DNA from: Caballeronia calidae
GTDB lineage: Bacteria; Pseudomonadota; Gammaproteobacteria; Burkholderiales; Burkholderiaceae
Direction of reading: 5' to 3'
Assembly: GCF_900044055.2 (NCBI RefSeq)
Contig: NZ_FCOX02000005.1
Coordinates: 62,001 to 126,000, forward strand
DNA: 64,000 nucleotides
Each line of letters begins with the position of its first letter. Positions within the stretch are counted from its first letter, which is position 1. This document shows positions 54,641 through 63,288 of the stretch, piece after piece. The notes under the pieces are model-generated. The model searched no databases. It was not told where the DNA came from and worked only from the letters and a program-made list of their open reading frames with translations. A program made the position numbers and the translations under genes.

Positions 54641-55804
54641 TCATGCTGATGCCGACGCAACCAGACGAACCAGCGTAATCTCCGACGGCGCGCCCAGTCG
54701 TTTCGGCGGTCCCCAATAGCCGGTGCCCCGGCTCGTGTACACCCAAAGCCCGTTGAATTTCACGAGCCCCGCGACGAACGGCTGCTGCAGACGCACGAAG
54801 AAGTTCCACGGAAGGAACTGGCCGCCGTGCGTGTGTCCCGAAAGTTGCAGCGTGAAGCCTGCCTCGGCCGCCGCCGTCGCGCTGCGCGGCTGATGGGCGA
54901 GCAACACGCGCACGGTGGCATCGTCGGGTGCGCCGCTGAGCGCCTTCGCGGGATCGCTGCGATGCGCGGGATCGAAGCTGCCGGCGCTGAAATCCGTGAC
55001 GCCCGCGATTACGGCTTGCACGCCATCGTGATTCAGCACGACATGCTGGTTGAGCAGCACGGTCAGACCGAGGCGGCGGAATTCGGCGATCCACTTGTCC
55101 GCGCCCGAGTAATACTCGTGATTGCCGGTGACGAGAAACGCGCCATGCCGCGCGGTGAGGCCGGCGAGCGGGCGCGTGTGGTCGGCGAGATTCGGCACGG
55201 TGCCGTCTACGACATCGCCCGTCACCGCGATCAGATCCGGCTCGAGCTCGTTTACCGCCGCGACGATACGCTCGACATAGTGACGCTTGATCGTCGGACC
55301 GACGTGAATGTCGCTGATCTGCGCGATCGTGAAGCCGTCGAGCGCGGCGGGAAGATCGTCGATGGGCACATCCACGCTCACGACCGGCGCGCGCCGCCGC
55401 GCGTTATAGAAGCCGATCGCGGAGAACAGCACCGCGAGGAGCGGCACCGCGAGCGCGCTGTACGCGACCAGCACCGGCGACCCGACCGGCACGCCGCGCA
55501 GCCAGTCGGCGAGATGCACGAAGAACAGCATGACGTCGCGTGCGAAGGTCAGAAGAAGCAGCGAGGAGAAGAAGCCGAGCGCGGTCAGCCCGAGCCAGGC
55601 GAGGCGATCGGCGAGCGACTGCGGTTCGATCTGCCGCGCCGCCATGCCAAGCGGAATGACGATGACCGACACCGAAAGCAATATCGCCGCCAGCACCTTG
55701 AGCGGCAGGCCCACGGGCGCGTCCGGAATGAGCCGCACGCCGACATACAGGTGAAACAGAACGCCGATGCCGATGAAACGGATAAAGAAAGCCGAGCGTC
55801 GCAT
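54641..55804 (-). CDS. Membrane-anchored metallophosphoesterase
   Basis: A 387-residue protein. Residues 1-135 contain about four membrane helices, then a calcineurin-like phosphoesterase domain with all metal motifs: QISDIHVG, TGDVVDG, TGNHEYY and LSGHTHGGQF. The YaeI/YkuE-like layout suggests hydrolysis of a lipid or nucleotide phosphate at the inner membrane. I start at ATG 55804; a TTG 30 bases upstream is possible. Two related exported proteins flank it. Confidence 0.87.
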   Translation of the reverse strand: MRRSAFFIRFIGIGVLFHLYVGVRLIPDAPVGLPLKVLAAILLSVSVIVIPLGMAARQIEPQSLADRLAWLGLTALGFFSSLLLLTFARDVMLFFVHLADWLRGVPVGSPVLVAYSALAVPLLAVLFSAIGFYNARRRAPVVSVDVPIDDLPAALDGFTIAQISDIHVGPTIKRHYVERIVAAVNELEPDLIAVTGDVVDGTVPNLADHTRPLAGLTARHGAFLVTGNHEYYSGADKWIAEFRRLGLTVLLNQHVVLNHDGVQAVIAGVTDFSAGSFDPAHRSDPAKALSGAPDDATVRVLLAHQPRSATAAAEAGFTLQLSGHTHGGQFLPWNFFVRLQQPFVAGLVKFNGLWVYTSRGTGYWGPPKRLGAPSEITLVRLVASASA

Positions 55805-56082
55805 AGCGCCCCTGAGAGATCGAAGAAGCGGCAAGGAGGCGGGCAGTGTGCACCCGCGCCGGATATGGAGCGGATTCTACCGGTTCGACGCCTGTATGGC
55901 CTTTAGGGGTCGAGCCGGGCCGAAGAAAGCCATTCGTCAAATATCGTATGAGATTTTTGCTTCAGAGCGCTGACGGGGTATAAATCGATTCGACTTCGGT
56001 CGCTGCCGTGGTGTCCGATCAACAGGAAATTTGAAATGATTGGCACTGCGAATTTCGATAAATGGAAATATGGAGCATCACC

Positions 56083-56682
56083 ATGAACCTGAGGCTGTGT
56101 GCAGTTTCGGCAATTTTTGTGTCGGCGATGGTTGCGTCGACGGGTTCCGCCATGGCGCAGAACGATCCGCTCGCAAAGGCCGCCGACAAGGTCGTCAGTC
56201 TGGCCGATCCGATTCACGTTCACGCAACCATCGTGGGCATCGACGCCGCCAACCGCACGCTGACGCTCCGTGGCCCTCACGGTGATGCAGCCGTGCTCGT
56301 GAACAAGGAAGTCACGAACTTCGACAAGCTGCACCTCGGCGACAAGGTCGACGTGCTTTACAAGAACGCGCTGCTCGTGAGCGCCGAAAAGGTGAAGGGC
56401 AACGGCGAGCGCGAACGTGTCGATACGGCCGCCTATGAGCCGACGTCGGGCAAGAACGGTGTGACGGGCTTCGACGCCGCTCGTCAGATCGAGGTCCTGG
56501 CGACGGTCGAGAGCGTTGACAACAAGAAGCGCACGATCACGCTGCGCGGCCCGTGGCACACCGAGACGTTCGATCTCACGCCGGATCTCGCGGCGGAAAA
56601 GCTGAAGAGGGGTGACACGATCCACGCTGTGTTCGTGTCCGCGACGGCGGTGCAAGTGACACCGACCACTTCGACGAACTAA
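56083..56682 (+). CDS. Small exported protein, relative of 53941
   Basis: A 199-residue periplasmic protein with a signal peptide (about residues 1-25, ending SAMAQ). Two beta-rich modules start IHVHATIVGIDAANRTLTLRG and IEVLATVESVDNKKRTITLRG, resembling the protein at 53941. GGAG precedes the ATG at 56083. The modules look like small carrier or binding domains; there are no obvious catalytic residues. A terminator follows directly. Confidence 0.68.
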   Translation: MNLRLCAVSAIFVSAMVASTGSAMAQNDPLAKAADKVVSLADPIHVHATIVGIDAANRTLTLRGPHGDAAVLVNKEVTNFDKLHLGDKVDVLYKNALLVSAEKVKGNGERERVDTAAYEPTSGKNGVTGFDAARQIEVLATVESVDNKKRTITLRGPWHTETFDLTPDLAAEKLKRGDTIHAVFVSATAVQVTPTTSTN

Positions 56683-56699
56683 CTCGGCGAGACATCGCC

Positions 56700-56732
56700 A
56701 AAAGCCTCGGCACGGAAGTGTCGAGGCTTTTT
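56700..56732. terminator. Terminator between exported protein and gabD
   Basis: A 14-base stem (56700-56713 with 56718-56731, one mismatch) with A and T flanks, 18 bases after the exported protein stop. Reading into the convergent gabD it also stops that transcript. Confidence 0.75.
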
Positions 56733-56757
56733 GCGTTCGGGAGCGTGCAACGCGCGA

Positions 56758-58218
56758 TCAGACCGCCATGCAGAGATACTTGATGACGACGTAATCGTCG
56801 ATGCCGTAATGCGAGCCTTCGCGCCCGAGGCCCGATTGCTTGACGCCGCCGAAGGGCGCGACTTCGTTCGAGATCAGGCCGGTGTTGATCCCCACCATGC
56901 CGTATTCGAGCGCTTCGGCCACGCGCCAGATGCGGCCGATGTCGCGGCTGTAGAAGTACGCGGCGAGACCGAATTCGGTGTCGTTGGCGAGGCGCACGAC
57001 TTCGTCGTCGGACGAGAATCTGAAGATCGGCGCGAGCGGGCCGAAGGTTTCTTCCTTCGCCACTTTCATGTCGGGCGTGACGCCGGTCAGCACGGTCGGC
57101 TCGAAAAAGCCGTGGCCGAGCGTGTGGCGCTTGCCGCCCGACGCGAGCGCGGCGCCTTTCGCGAGCGCGTCCTCGATATGCGACTCGACCTTCTTCACGG
57201 CCGCTTCGTTGATGAGCGGCCCGAGCGCCACGCCGCTTTCCGTGCCGCGCCCGACCTTCAGCTTGCCGACGGCCGCTGCCATTTTCTGCGCGAATGCATC
57301 GTAGACGCGCTCGTGCACGTAGAAGCGGTTCGTGCAGACGCAAGTTTGTCCGCTGTTGCGATATTTCGATGCGATCGCGCCTTCCACCGCGGCGTCGAGA
57401 TCGGCGTCGTCGAACACGATGAACGGTGCGTTGCCGCCGAGTTCGAGCGTCACTTTCTTGACCGTCGGCGCGCTTTGCGCCATCAGCAAACGGCCCACGG
57501 CGGTCGATCCGGTGAACGACAGCTTGCGCACGATCGGATTGCTGGTCATCTCTTCGCCGATGGCTTTCGGGTCGCCGGTGAGGATGCTGAGCACGCCTTT
57601 CGGGATGCCTGCGCGCTCGGCCAGCACGGCGAGCGCGAACGCGGAGAAGGGCGTCGCTTCGGCGGGCTTCACGACGATCGGACAGCCTGCCGCGAGCGCC
57701 GGGCCGACCTTGCGCGTGATCATCGCGGCGGGGAAGTTCCACGGCGTGATCGCGGCGCAGACGCCGATCGGCTCTTTGGTCACGACGATGCGTTTGTCGG
57801 CGGCGGGCGTTGCGAGGGTATCGCCGGCGACGCGCTTGCCTTCCTCGGCGAACCATTCGATGAACGATGCGGCGTACGTGATTTCGCCCTTTGCTTCGGC
57901 GAGCGGCTTGCCTTGCTCGGTCGTGAGGATGAGCGCGAGATCGTCGGCGTTGGCCATCATCAGGTCGAACCAGCGGCGCAGGATGATGGCGCGTTCCTTG
58001 GCGGTTTTTTTGCGCCACGCGGGCCAGGCGGCGTTGGCGGCTTCGATCGCGCGGCGGGTTTCGTTCGCGCCCATGTGGGGGACGGTGCCGAGGGATTCGC
58101 CGTTCGACGGGTCGATGACTTCGAACGTTTTTCCATCGTCGGATTGTTGCCATTCACCGTTGATGTAGGCTGTGTGGCGCAGGAGCGTCGGGTCGTTTAG
58201 GTGCTCTTTCAGGCTCAT
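56758..58218 (-). CDS. gabD: Succinate-semialdehyde dehydrogenase
   Basis: A 486-residue NADP-type aldehyde dehydrogenase that oxidises succinate semialdehyde to succinate, the second step of GABA use. Catalytic Glu259 lies in LELGG and Cys293 in GQTCVCTNR, the second Cys nearby as in the redox switch of GabD. PWNFPAAM and FGPLAPIF segments are typical. It reads the same way as gabT at 59000-60295, separated by a repeat-rich region, so the two are probably separate transcripts under the same regulator. Confidence 0.9.
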   Translation of the reverse strand: MSLKEHLNDPTLLRHTAYINGEWQQSDDGKTFEVIDPSNGESLGTVPHMGANETRRAIEAANAAWPAWRKKTAKERAIILRRWFDLMMANADDLALILTTEQGKPLAEAKGEITYAASFIEWFAEEGKRVAGDTLATPAADKRIVVTKEPIGVCAAITPWNFPAAMITRKVGPALAAGCPIVVKPAEATPFSAFALAVLAERAGIPKGVLSILTGDPKAIGEEMTSNPIVRKLSFTGSTAVGRLLMAQSAPTVKKVTLELGGNAPFIVFDDADLDAAVEGAIASKYRNSGQTCVCTNRFYVHERVYDAFAQKMAAAVGKLKVGRGTESGVALGPLINEAAVKKVESHIEDALAKGAALASGGKRHTLGHGFFEPTVLTGVTPDMKVAKEETFGPLAPIFRFSSDDEVVRLANDTEFGLAAYFYSRDIGRIWRVAEALEYGMVGINTGLISNEVAPFGGVKQSGLGREGSHYGIDDYVVIKYLCMAV

Positions 58219-58406
58219 GGGTTTGGTATTCCTCGTGGGGTTGTAGGGTGTTGTTTGTCGCCGGATCCCGTGGTCGTGTCGGTCTATTGGCACTGCCCCT
58301 GGGCGGGGCGGCAGTCGCCTGGTTTGTTCTCGGGTGCGTGCGTGCGTGCGTGAAATCCTGTTTTCGCGTCGGTCTATTAGCGTTGCCCCTATGCGGGGCG
58401 GCAGTC

Positions 58407-58432
58407 ACTTTCTTTGCTGCTGCAAAGAAAGT
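58407..58432. repeat. Left-arm hairpin
   Basis: ACTTTCTTTGC at 58407-58417 pairs perfectly with 58422-58432 around a four-base loop. The same stem occurs in the right arm at 58898-58923. Confidence 0.8.
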
Positions 58433-58897
58433 AACCAAAGAAACAGCTATCCCCATCCAAAGTACTTCATGCCGGCCCCGGCACAGAAGATCGTTCGTGG
58501 TCCGGCAGTAGCGAGTGCCCTCACAAACTCTCCGGGCTTGGATCGCGCACGGTCTGCCACATCGCGCCGCTCAACTGACTGGTAAGGCGCCAAATAGCTC
58601 CGGCCCGCTTCGCGGCCGACCGGTCCATCGGGCGTGCGCGCACTCCCGTGCTAACGCTTCCATCTCACTGCATTCGCCCACCGGCGGTTTCCCTTGCAAA
58701 CCCAGCGGCAGCGCGTAGCGCTGTGCCGGAGCTATTTGGTGCTGAACCAGCGTGCTCAAACAACTAGCTTGTCAGACCGTGCGCGATCCAAGCCCGGTAT
58801 GGCCTATGAGGGCACTCGCTACTGCCGGACCACGTGCAATCTTCTGTGCCGCGGCCGGCTTGAAGTGCTTAGGCTGGGGATAGCTGTTTCTTTGGTT

Positions 58898-58923
58898 ACT
58901 TTCTTTGCAGCAGCAAAGAAAGT
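58898..58923. repeat. Right-arm hairpin
   Basis: ACTTTCTTTGC at 58898-58908 pairs with 58913-58923. It is the counterpart of the hairpin at 58407-58432. Confidence 0.8.
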
Positions 58924-58999
58924 GACTGCCGCCCCGCACAGGGGCAACGCTAATAAACCGACACGAAACTGGGATCCGGCGAAAAAACAGCACCAAGCA

Positions 59000-60295
59000 T
59001 CAAGCCGCAGCGCCAACAACCTCAGTTAAAACCTCCTCAAGAATCCCCAAAGCCTCATCAAAAACCGCATCCTGAATGGTGAGCGGAAACAGGAACCGAA
59101 CGACGTTCGAATAAACCCCACACACGAGCAGCAACAACCCACGCTCCAGCGCCCGCGCCTGCACCTGCTTGGCAAACGTAGGATCGGCCTCACGCGAACC
59201 GGTCTTGCAGAACTCCACCGCGACCATCGCGCCGGGCCCGCGCACATCGGCAATTTGCGGCACATCGCCCCGAAGCGAGTCGAGCTTCGTCTTGAGCTTG
59301 TCGCCAAGCACCGTCGCGCGCTCGCAAAGATTTTCATCGTCGATGATTTCGAGCACCGCGTGCGCCGCCGCCAGCGCGAGCGGATTGCCCGCATACGTGC
59401 CGCCGAGACCGCCGGGCGCGGGTGCGTCCATGATGTCCGCGCGTCCGACGACGCCCGAAAGCGGCATGCCGCCCGCCAGCGACTTCGCGATCGTCATCAG
59501 ATCGGTCGCGACATCGTAATGCTCCATCGCGAAGAGCTTGCCGGTGCGCGCGAAGCCGGTCTGGACTTCATCGGCGATCAGCAGGATGCCGTGCGCATCG
59601 CAGATCTCGCGCAAACCGTGCACGAATTCCACCGGCGCCGGGTTGAACCCGCCTTCGCCCTGCACCGGCTCGAAAATGATCGCCGCGACGCGCGTCGGCT
59701 CGATGTCCGCCTTGAAGATATGCCCGATCGCGCGCAGCGAATCCTGAACGGACACGCCGTGCAGCGGATTCGGGAACGGCGCGTGATAGACGTCCGACGG
59801 GAACGGCCCGAAGCCGATCTTGTACGGCGCGACCTTGCCGGTGAGCGCCATGCCCATCAGCGTGCGGCCGTGGAAGCCGCCCGTGAACGCGATCACGCCC
59901 GGACGGCCCGTCGCCGCGCGCGCAATCTTGATCGCGTTCTCGACGGCCTCCGCGCCCGTCGTGAAGAACGCGGTCTTGTTCGGATAGGTGCTCGGTGCGC
60001 GAGCGCTGATCTTCTCCGCGAGCGACACGTACGACTCGTACGGCACGATCTGATACGCGGTGTGCGTGAAGCAGTCGAGCTGCGCACGGATCGCCTCGAC
60101 GACCTTCGGATGACGATGCCCCGTGTTGCATACCGCGATGCCCGCCGCGAAGTCGATGAAGCGGCGGCCCTCGATATCCCACAGTTCCGCGTTCTCGGCG
60201 CGCGCTGCGTAGAAATCGCACATCACGCCGACGCCGCGCGGGGTCGCGGCATTCTTGCGGGCTTGCAGGTCGGCGTTTTTGAGGGTGGTGCTCAC
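59000..60295 (-). CDS. gabT: 4-aminobutyrate aminotransferase
   Basis: A 431-residue class III aminotransferase that transfers the amino group of GABA to 2-oxoglutarate, giving succinate semialdehyde. The PLP Lys271 lies in MTIAKSLAGGMPLSG, the acidic residue of LIADEVQTGFARTG interacts with PLP, and GAEAVENAIKIAR and GFHGRTLMGMALTG are conserved. The start is a GTG at 60295 with AAGGAG upstream. It is divergent from the MocR regulator, which probably controls it. Confidence 0.92.
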   Translation of the reverse strand: MSTTLKNADLQARKNAATPRGVGVMCDFYAARAENAELWDIEGRRFIDFAAGIAVCNTGHRHPKVVEAIRAQLDCFTHTAYQIVPYESYVSLAEKISARAPSTYPNKTAFFTTGAEAVENAIKIARAATGRPGVIAFTGGFHGRTLMGMALTGKVAPYKIGFGPFPSDVYHAPFPNPLHGVSVQDSLRAIGHIFKADIEPTRVAAIIFEPVQGEGGFNPAPVEFVHGLREICDAHGILLIADEVQTGFARTGKLFAMEHYDVATDLMTIAKSLAGGMPLSGVVGRADIMDAPAPGGLGGTYAGNPLALAAAHAVLEIIDDENLCERATVLGDKLKTKLDSLRGDVPQIADVRGPGAMVAVEFCKTGSREADPTFAKQVQARALERGLLLLVCGVYSNVVRFLFPLTIQDAVFDEALGILEEVLTEVVGAAA

Positions 60296-60423
60296 AGGAA
60301 TCTCCTTCGCGCGAGGCGCATGTCGAGGGTGGCCGCATCGGCCGGCTGAACCTGAAGATGACTATAGTAAGATTTGGCCCTCAAGTTCAGAGCCATTTCA
60401 ATAAATCTATAGGAGCCAATTCG
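60296..60423. promoter_or_regulatory. Divergent gabT/regulator promoter region
   Basis: 128 bases between gabT and the regulator. It contains two copies of CTATAG (60362-60367 and 60407-60412, 45 bases apart) and an AT-rich stretch next to the regulator start. MocR proteins bind paired direct repeats, so these copies are candidate half-sites. Confidence 0.45.
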
Positions 60424-61911
60424 ATGTCCACGCGCGCAAGTGTGCTCTCCGACTGGCTCGCTCAGCGCATCGACCGCTCGAACGGCCAGCCGATCTACCG
60501 GCAATTGCACCGGCTCCTTCAGCAGGCGATCCTCACGCGCGAACTGGCGGCGGGCGCGAAAGTGCCGTCGTCGCGGCTGCTCGCGGCGGAACTCGGCGTC
60601 GGACGCAATACGGTGACGCAGGTGTACGAGCAGCTCGCGCTCGAAGGCTACGTGTCGTCGGCGACGGGGCGCGGCACCTTCGTCGCCGACAGCGCGCCCG
60701 ACGAAATCCTCTTCGACGACGCGCCCTGGGAAGCCGCCGCGCCATCCGGCCTTCAATCGGCGCTGTCCGCGCGTGGCGCGCGGCTGCTGGCGGGCGCGGG
60801 CGTGTCGAAGCGTCAGGGCGGCGCGTTCATGCCGGGCGTGCCGGACGTGTCGCGCTTTCCGTCGCGCGTGTGGAACCGGCTGCACGCGAAATACTGGCGC
60901 AAGCCGCTGCCCGATCTGCTGACCTACGCGCCCGGCGGCGGCCACGCGGGATTGCGGCACGCGCTCGCGCACTACCTGCGCACGTCGCGCTCGGTGCGCT
61001 GCACGCCGGAGCAGATCGTCGTGACCACGGGCATCCATCAATCGATCGATCTCGCCGCGCGCCTGCTCGCGGATTCCGGCGACACCATCTGGACCGAAGA
61101 CCCGTGCTACTGGGGCGTGCGCAGCGTCCTGCAGGTGTCGGGGCTCGATCTGAAGGCGATTCCCGTCGATGCGGAAGGCATCGCGCCGACGCCCGCCGAT
61201 CTCGCATCGCCGCCGAAGCTGATGCTCGTCACGCCGTCGCATCAATATCCGCTCGGCATGGTGATGAGCCTCGCGCGCCGCCGCATGCTGCTCGAATACG
61301 CGCGGCAGCATCGCTGCTGGATCGTCGAGGACGATTACGACAGCGAATTCCGTTACGGCAGCCGCCCGCTCGCATCGCTGCAAGGCATGGACTCGGGCGG
61401 CCAGGTGATCTACGTCGGCAGCTTCGGCAAGACGCTGTTCCCGGGACTGCGCATCGGCTATGTCGTCGTGCCGGAGGCGCTCGCGGAGAGCTTCGCGACG
61501 GCGAGCGCCGAGCTCTATCGCGAAGGGCAGCTGCTGCAGCAGGCGGTGCTTGCCGAATTCATCGAGCAGGGACATTTCACGTCGCACATCCGGCGCATGC
61601 GCGCGCTCTACGGCCAGCGCCGCGACACGATGCTCGCGACGATCGCCGCGCGCTACGGCGACAGGCTCGCGATCGCCGGCGGCGATGCGGGGCTGCATCT
61701 CGTGCTCAGGCTGCCGAACGATGTCGACGATCGCGCGCTCGCCGCTGCCGCGCTCGCGGAGGACATCGTCGTGCGGCCGCTCTCGGGCTATTACGCGCAT
61801 CGGCCGGACGCGGAATCCGGCTTGCTGATCGGTTACGCATGCGTGCCGGACGACGAAATCGCGCCGGCTTTCGACAAGCTCGCGGGCGTCATCGACCGTT
61901 TTCTGCGCTGA
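60424..61911 (+). CDS. gabR: MocR-family regulator, GabR/PdxR type
   Basis: A 495-residue fusion of a GntR winged helix (residues 20-90, with AAELGVGRNTVTQVYEQLALEGYV and SATGRGTFV) to a class I aminotransferase-like domain. The PLP Lys336 lies in VGSFGKTLFPG. GabR senses GABA and PLP and activates gabT; divergence from gabT supports that role. PdxR-type control of B6 synthesis is the alternative. The start is an ATG at 60424. Confidence 0.87.
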   Translation: MSTRASVLSDWLAQRIDRSNGQPIYRQLHRLLQQAILTRELAAGAKVPSSRLLAAELGVGRNTVTQVYEQLALEGYVSSATGRGTFVADSAPDEILFDDAPWEAAAPSGLQSALSARGARLLAGAGVSKRQGGAFMPGVPDVSRFPSRVWNRLHAKYWRKPLPDLLTYAPGGGHAGLRHALAHYLRTSRSVRCTPEQIVVTTGIHQSIDLAARLLADSGDTIWTEDPCYWGVRSVLQVSGLDLKAIPVDAEGIAPTPADLASPPKLMLVTPSHQYPLGMVMSLARRRMLLEYARQHRCWIVEDDYDSEFRYGSRPLASLQGMDSGGQVIYVGSFGKTLFPGLRIGYVVVPEALAESFATASAELYREGQLLQQAVLAEFIEQGHFTSHIRRMRALYGQRRDTMLATIAARYGDRLAIAGGDAGLHLVLRLPNDVDDRALAAAALAEDIVVRPLSGYYAHRPDAESGLLIGYACVPDDEIAPAFDKLAGVIDRFLR

Positions 61912-62051
61912 ACCGGTCGAAACTTCACGTTTTCGTGGCCGCGCTGCGAAAAAATCGTGCGTGGAACTGGAAAGCGCGGCGCATGTGGAGGATCATGTGC
62001 GCCGTTTTCCGATTAACGGCATCGCCCGACTCACTCAGCAAAGGTTTTTCC

Positions 62052-63248
62052 ATGACGACTTCGCCCGATCAACGCTTCACCGTCATCGCCGATCTTTCCG
62101 ACGACGCCCCGTCGCTGCGCGAGATTCGCCACGACATCCACCGTCATCCCGAGCTGTCCTACGAGGAGACGCGCACGGCGGCACTCGTCGCCGATCGGCT
62201 GGAAGAGTGGGGCTGGCAGGTGACGCGCGGCGTCGGCGGCACGGGCGTCGTCGGCACATTGAAAGCGGGCGACGGCGCGAAGAGCATCGGCCTGCGCGCC
62301 GACATGGACGCGCTGCCGATCATCGAGCAGACCGGCAAGCCCTACGCCAGCGAGACGCACGGCAAGATGCACGCCTGCGGCCACGACGGCCACACGACGA
62401 TGCTGCTCGGCGCCGCGCGTCATCTCGCGCGCACGCGCAATTTCAACGGCACCGTGCATCTGTACTTTCAGCCGGCGGAAGAGCACGGCGTGCCGAGCGG
62501 CGCGCAGAAGATGATCGAGGAAGGGCTCTTCGAGCGCTTCCACTGCGATGCCGTGTTCGGCGTGCACAACCATCCCGGCGCGCAGCCCGGCACGTTCCTG
62601 TTCCGGAAGGGGCCGTTCATGGCGGCGGGCGATCAGGTGTCGATCATCATCGAGGGCGTCGGCGGGCATGCGGCGCGTCCGCATCTGTCCGTCGATCCGG
62701 TCGTCGTGACGGCGAGCATCGTGATGGCGCTGCAGACGATCGTCGCGCGCAACATCGATCCGGCGCAGCCCGCGGTGGTCACCGTCGGCTCGATGCACGC
62801 GGGCACGGTCAACAACGTGATTCCGAATCGCGCGACGCTGGAGCTTTCCGTGCGCTCGTTCAATCCGCAGGTGCGCGAGCTGCTCAAGCGCCGCATCAGG
62901 GAACTGGTCGAATCGCAGGCCGCGAGCTACGGCGCGAAAGCGACGGTGACGTATCTGGAAGGCTATCCGGTCGTCGTGAATTCGGACGCGGAAACGGAAT
63001 TTGCGATTCAGGTCGCGCGCGAGCTGGTCGGCGAGCAGAACGTCGTCGCGCATGCGGATCTGCTGATGGGCAGCGAGGACTTCGCCTTCATGCTGCAGGA
63101 GCGGCCGGGCTCGTTCCTGCGCATCGGCAACGGCGCGGGCGAGGACGGCTGCATGGTCCACAACCCGCATTACGACTTCAACGACAAGAATCTGCCGGTC
63201 GGCGCGGCGTACTGGGCGCGTCTGGTCGAGCGTTTCCTGGCGCAATAA
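62052..63248 (+). CDS. M20-family amidohydrolase, hippurate hydrolase type
   Basis: A 398-residue metallopeptidase of the M20D group that hydrolyses N-acyl amino acids. Metal ligands include Cys109 and His111 in HACGHDGH and Glu143-Glu144 in QPAEEHG; the central dimerisation domain has GHAARPHLSVDP. The last active-site segment GSEDFAFML is also conserved. It follows the MocR regulator on the same strand by 140 bases but has no operon link evident. Substrates range over hippurate, N-acetyl amino acids and IAA conjugates. Confidence 0.88.
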   Translation: MTTSPDQRFTVIADLSDDAPSLREIRHDIHRHPELSYEETRTAALVADRLEEWGWQVTRGVGGTGVVGTLKAGDGAKSIGLRADMDALPIIEQTGKPYASETHGKMHACGHDGHTTMLLGAARHLARTRNFNGTVHLYFQPAEEHGVPSGAQKMIEEGLFERFHCDAVFGVHNHPGAQPGTFLFRKGPFMAAGDQVSIIIEGVGGHAARPHLSVDPVVVTASIVMALQTIVARNIDPAQPAVVTVGSMHAGTVNNVIPNRATLELSVRSFNPQVRELLKRRIRELVESQAASYGAKATVTYLEGYPVVVNSDAETEFAIQVARELVGEQNVVAHADLLMGSEDFAFMLQERPGSFLRIGNGAGEDGCMVHNPHYDFNDKNLPVGAAYWARLVERFLAQ

Positions 63249-63254
63249 GGCAAG

Positions 63255-63281
63255 ACGGCGCGTGATGTTCTCACGCGCCGT
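63255..63281. terminator. Hairpin between convergent genes
   Basis: An 11-base perfect stem (63255-63265 with 63271-63281) and five-base loop in the 40-base space between the amidohydrolase and the chemotaxis receptor. There is no T tract. Confidence 0.6.
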
Positions 63282-63288
63282 TCGATCA

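Larger units (their letters stand above)
58261..58981. repeat. Palindromic repeat element between gabD and gabT
   Basis: A non-coding block of about 720 bases built from inverted repeats. Left arm 58363-58556 matches the reverse complement of right arm 58773-58975 over about 190 bases, and an inner pair at 58591-58604/58725-58738 also matches inverted. At the left, 58261-58318 is a partial direct duplicate of the start of the arm. Each arm contains a perfect 11-base hairpin. No transposase frame or terminal duplication is seen. This fits a family of intergenic mosaic repeats in the genome rather than an insertion sequence. Confidence 0.8.

Noticed and set aside
58273..58412. Two direct repeats as a possible short CRISPR
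   Set aside because: Only two copies with a non-uniform spacer, and both belong to the palindromic element.
58334..58718. Frames inside the gabD-gabT repeat block
   Set aside because: They fall in inverted-repeat DNA, differ between arms and have no product.
58261..58981. Insertion sequence
   Set aside because: No transposase frame, no terminal target duplication and the arms are inverted copies of one another rather than short terminal repeats.
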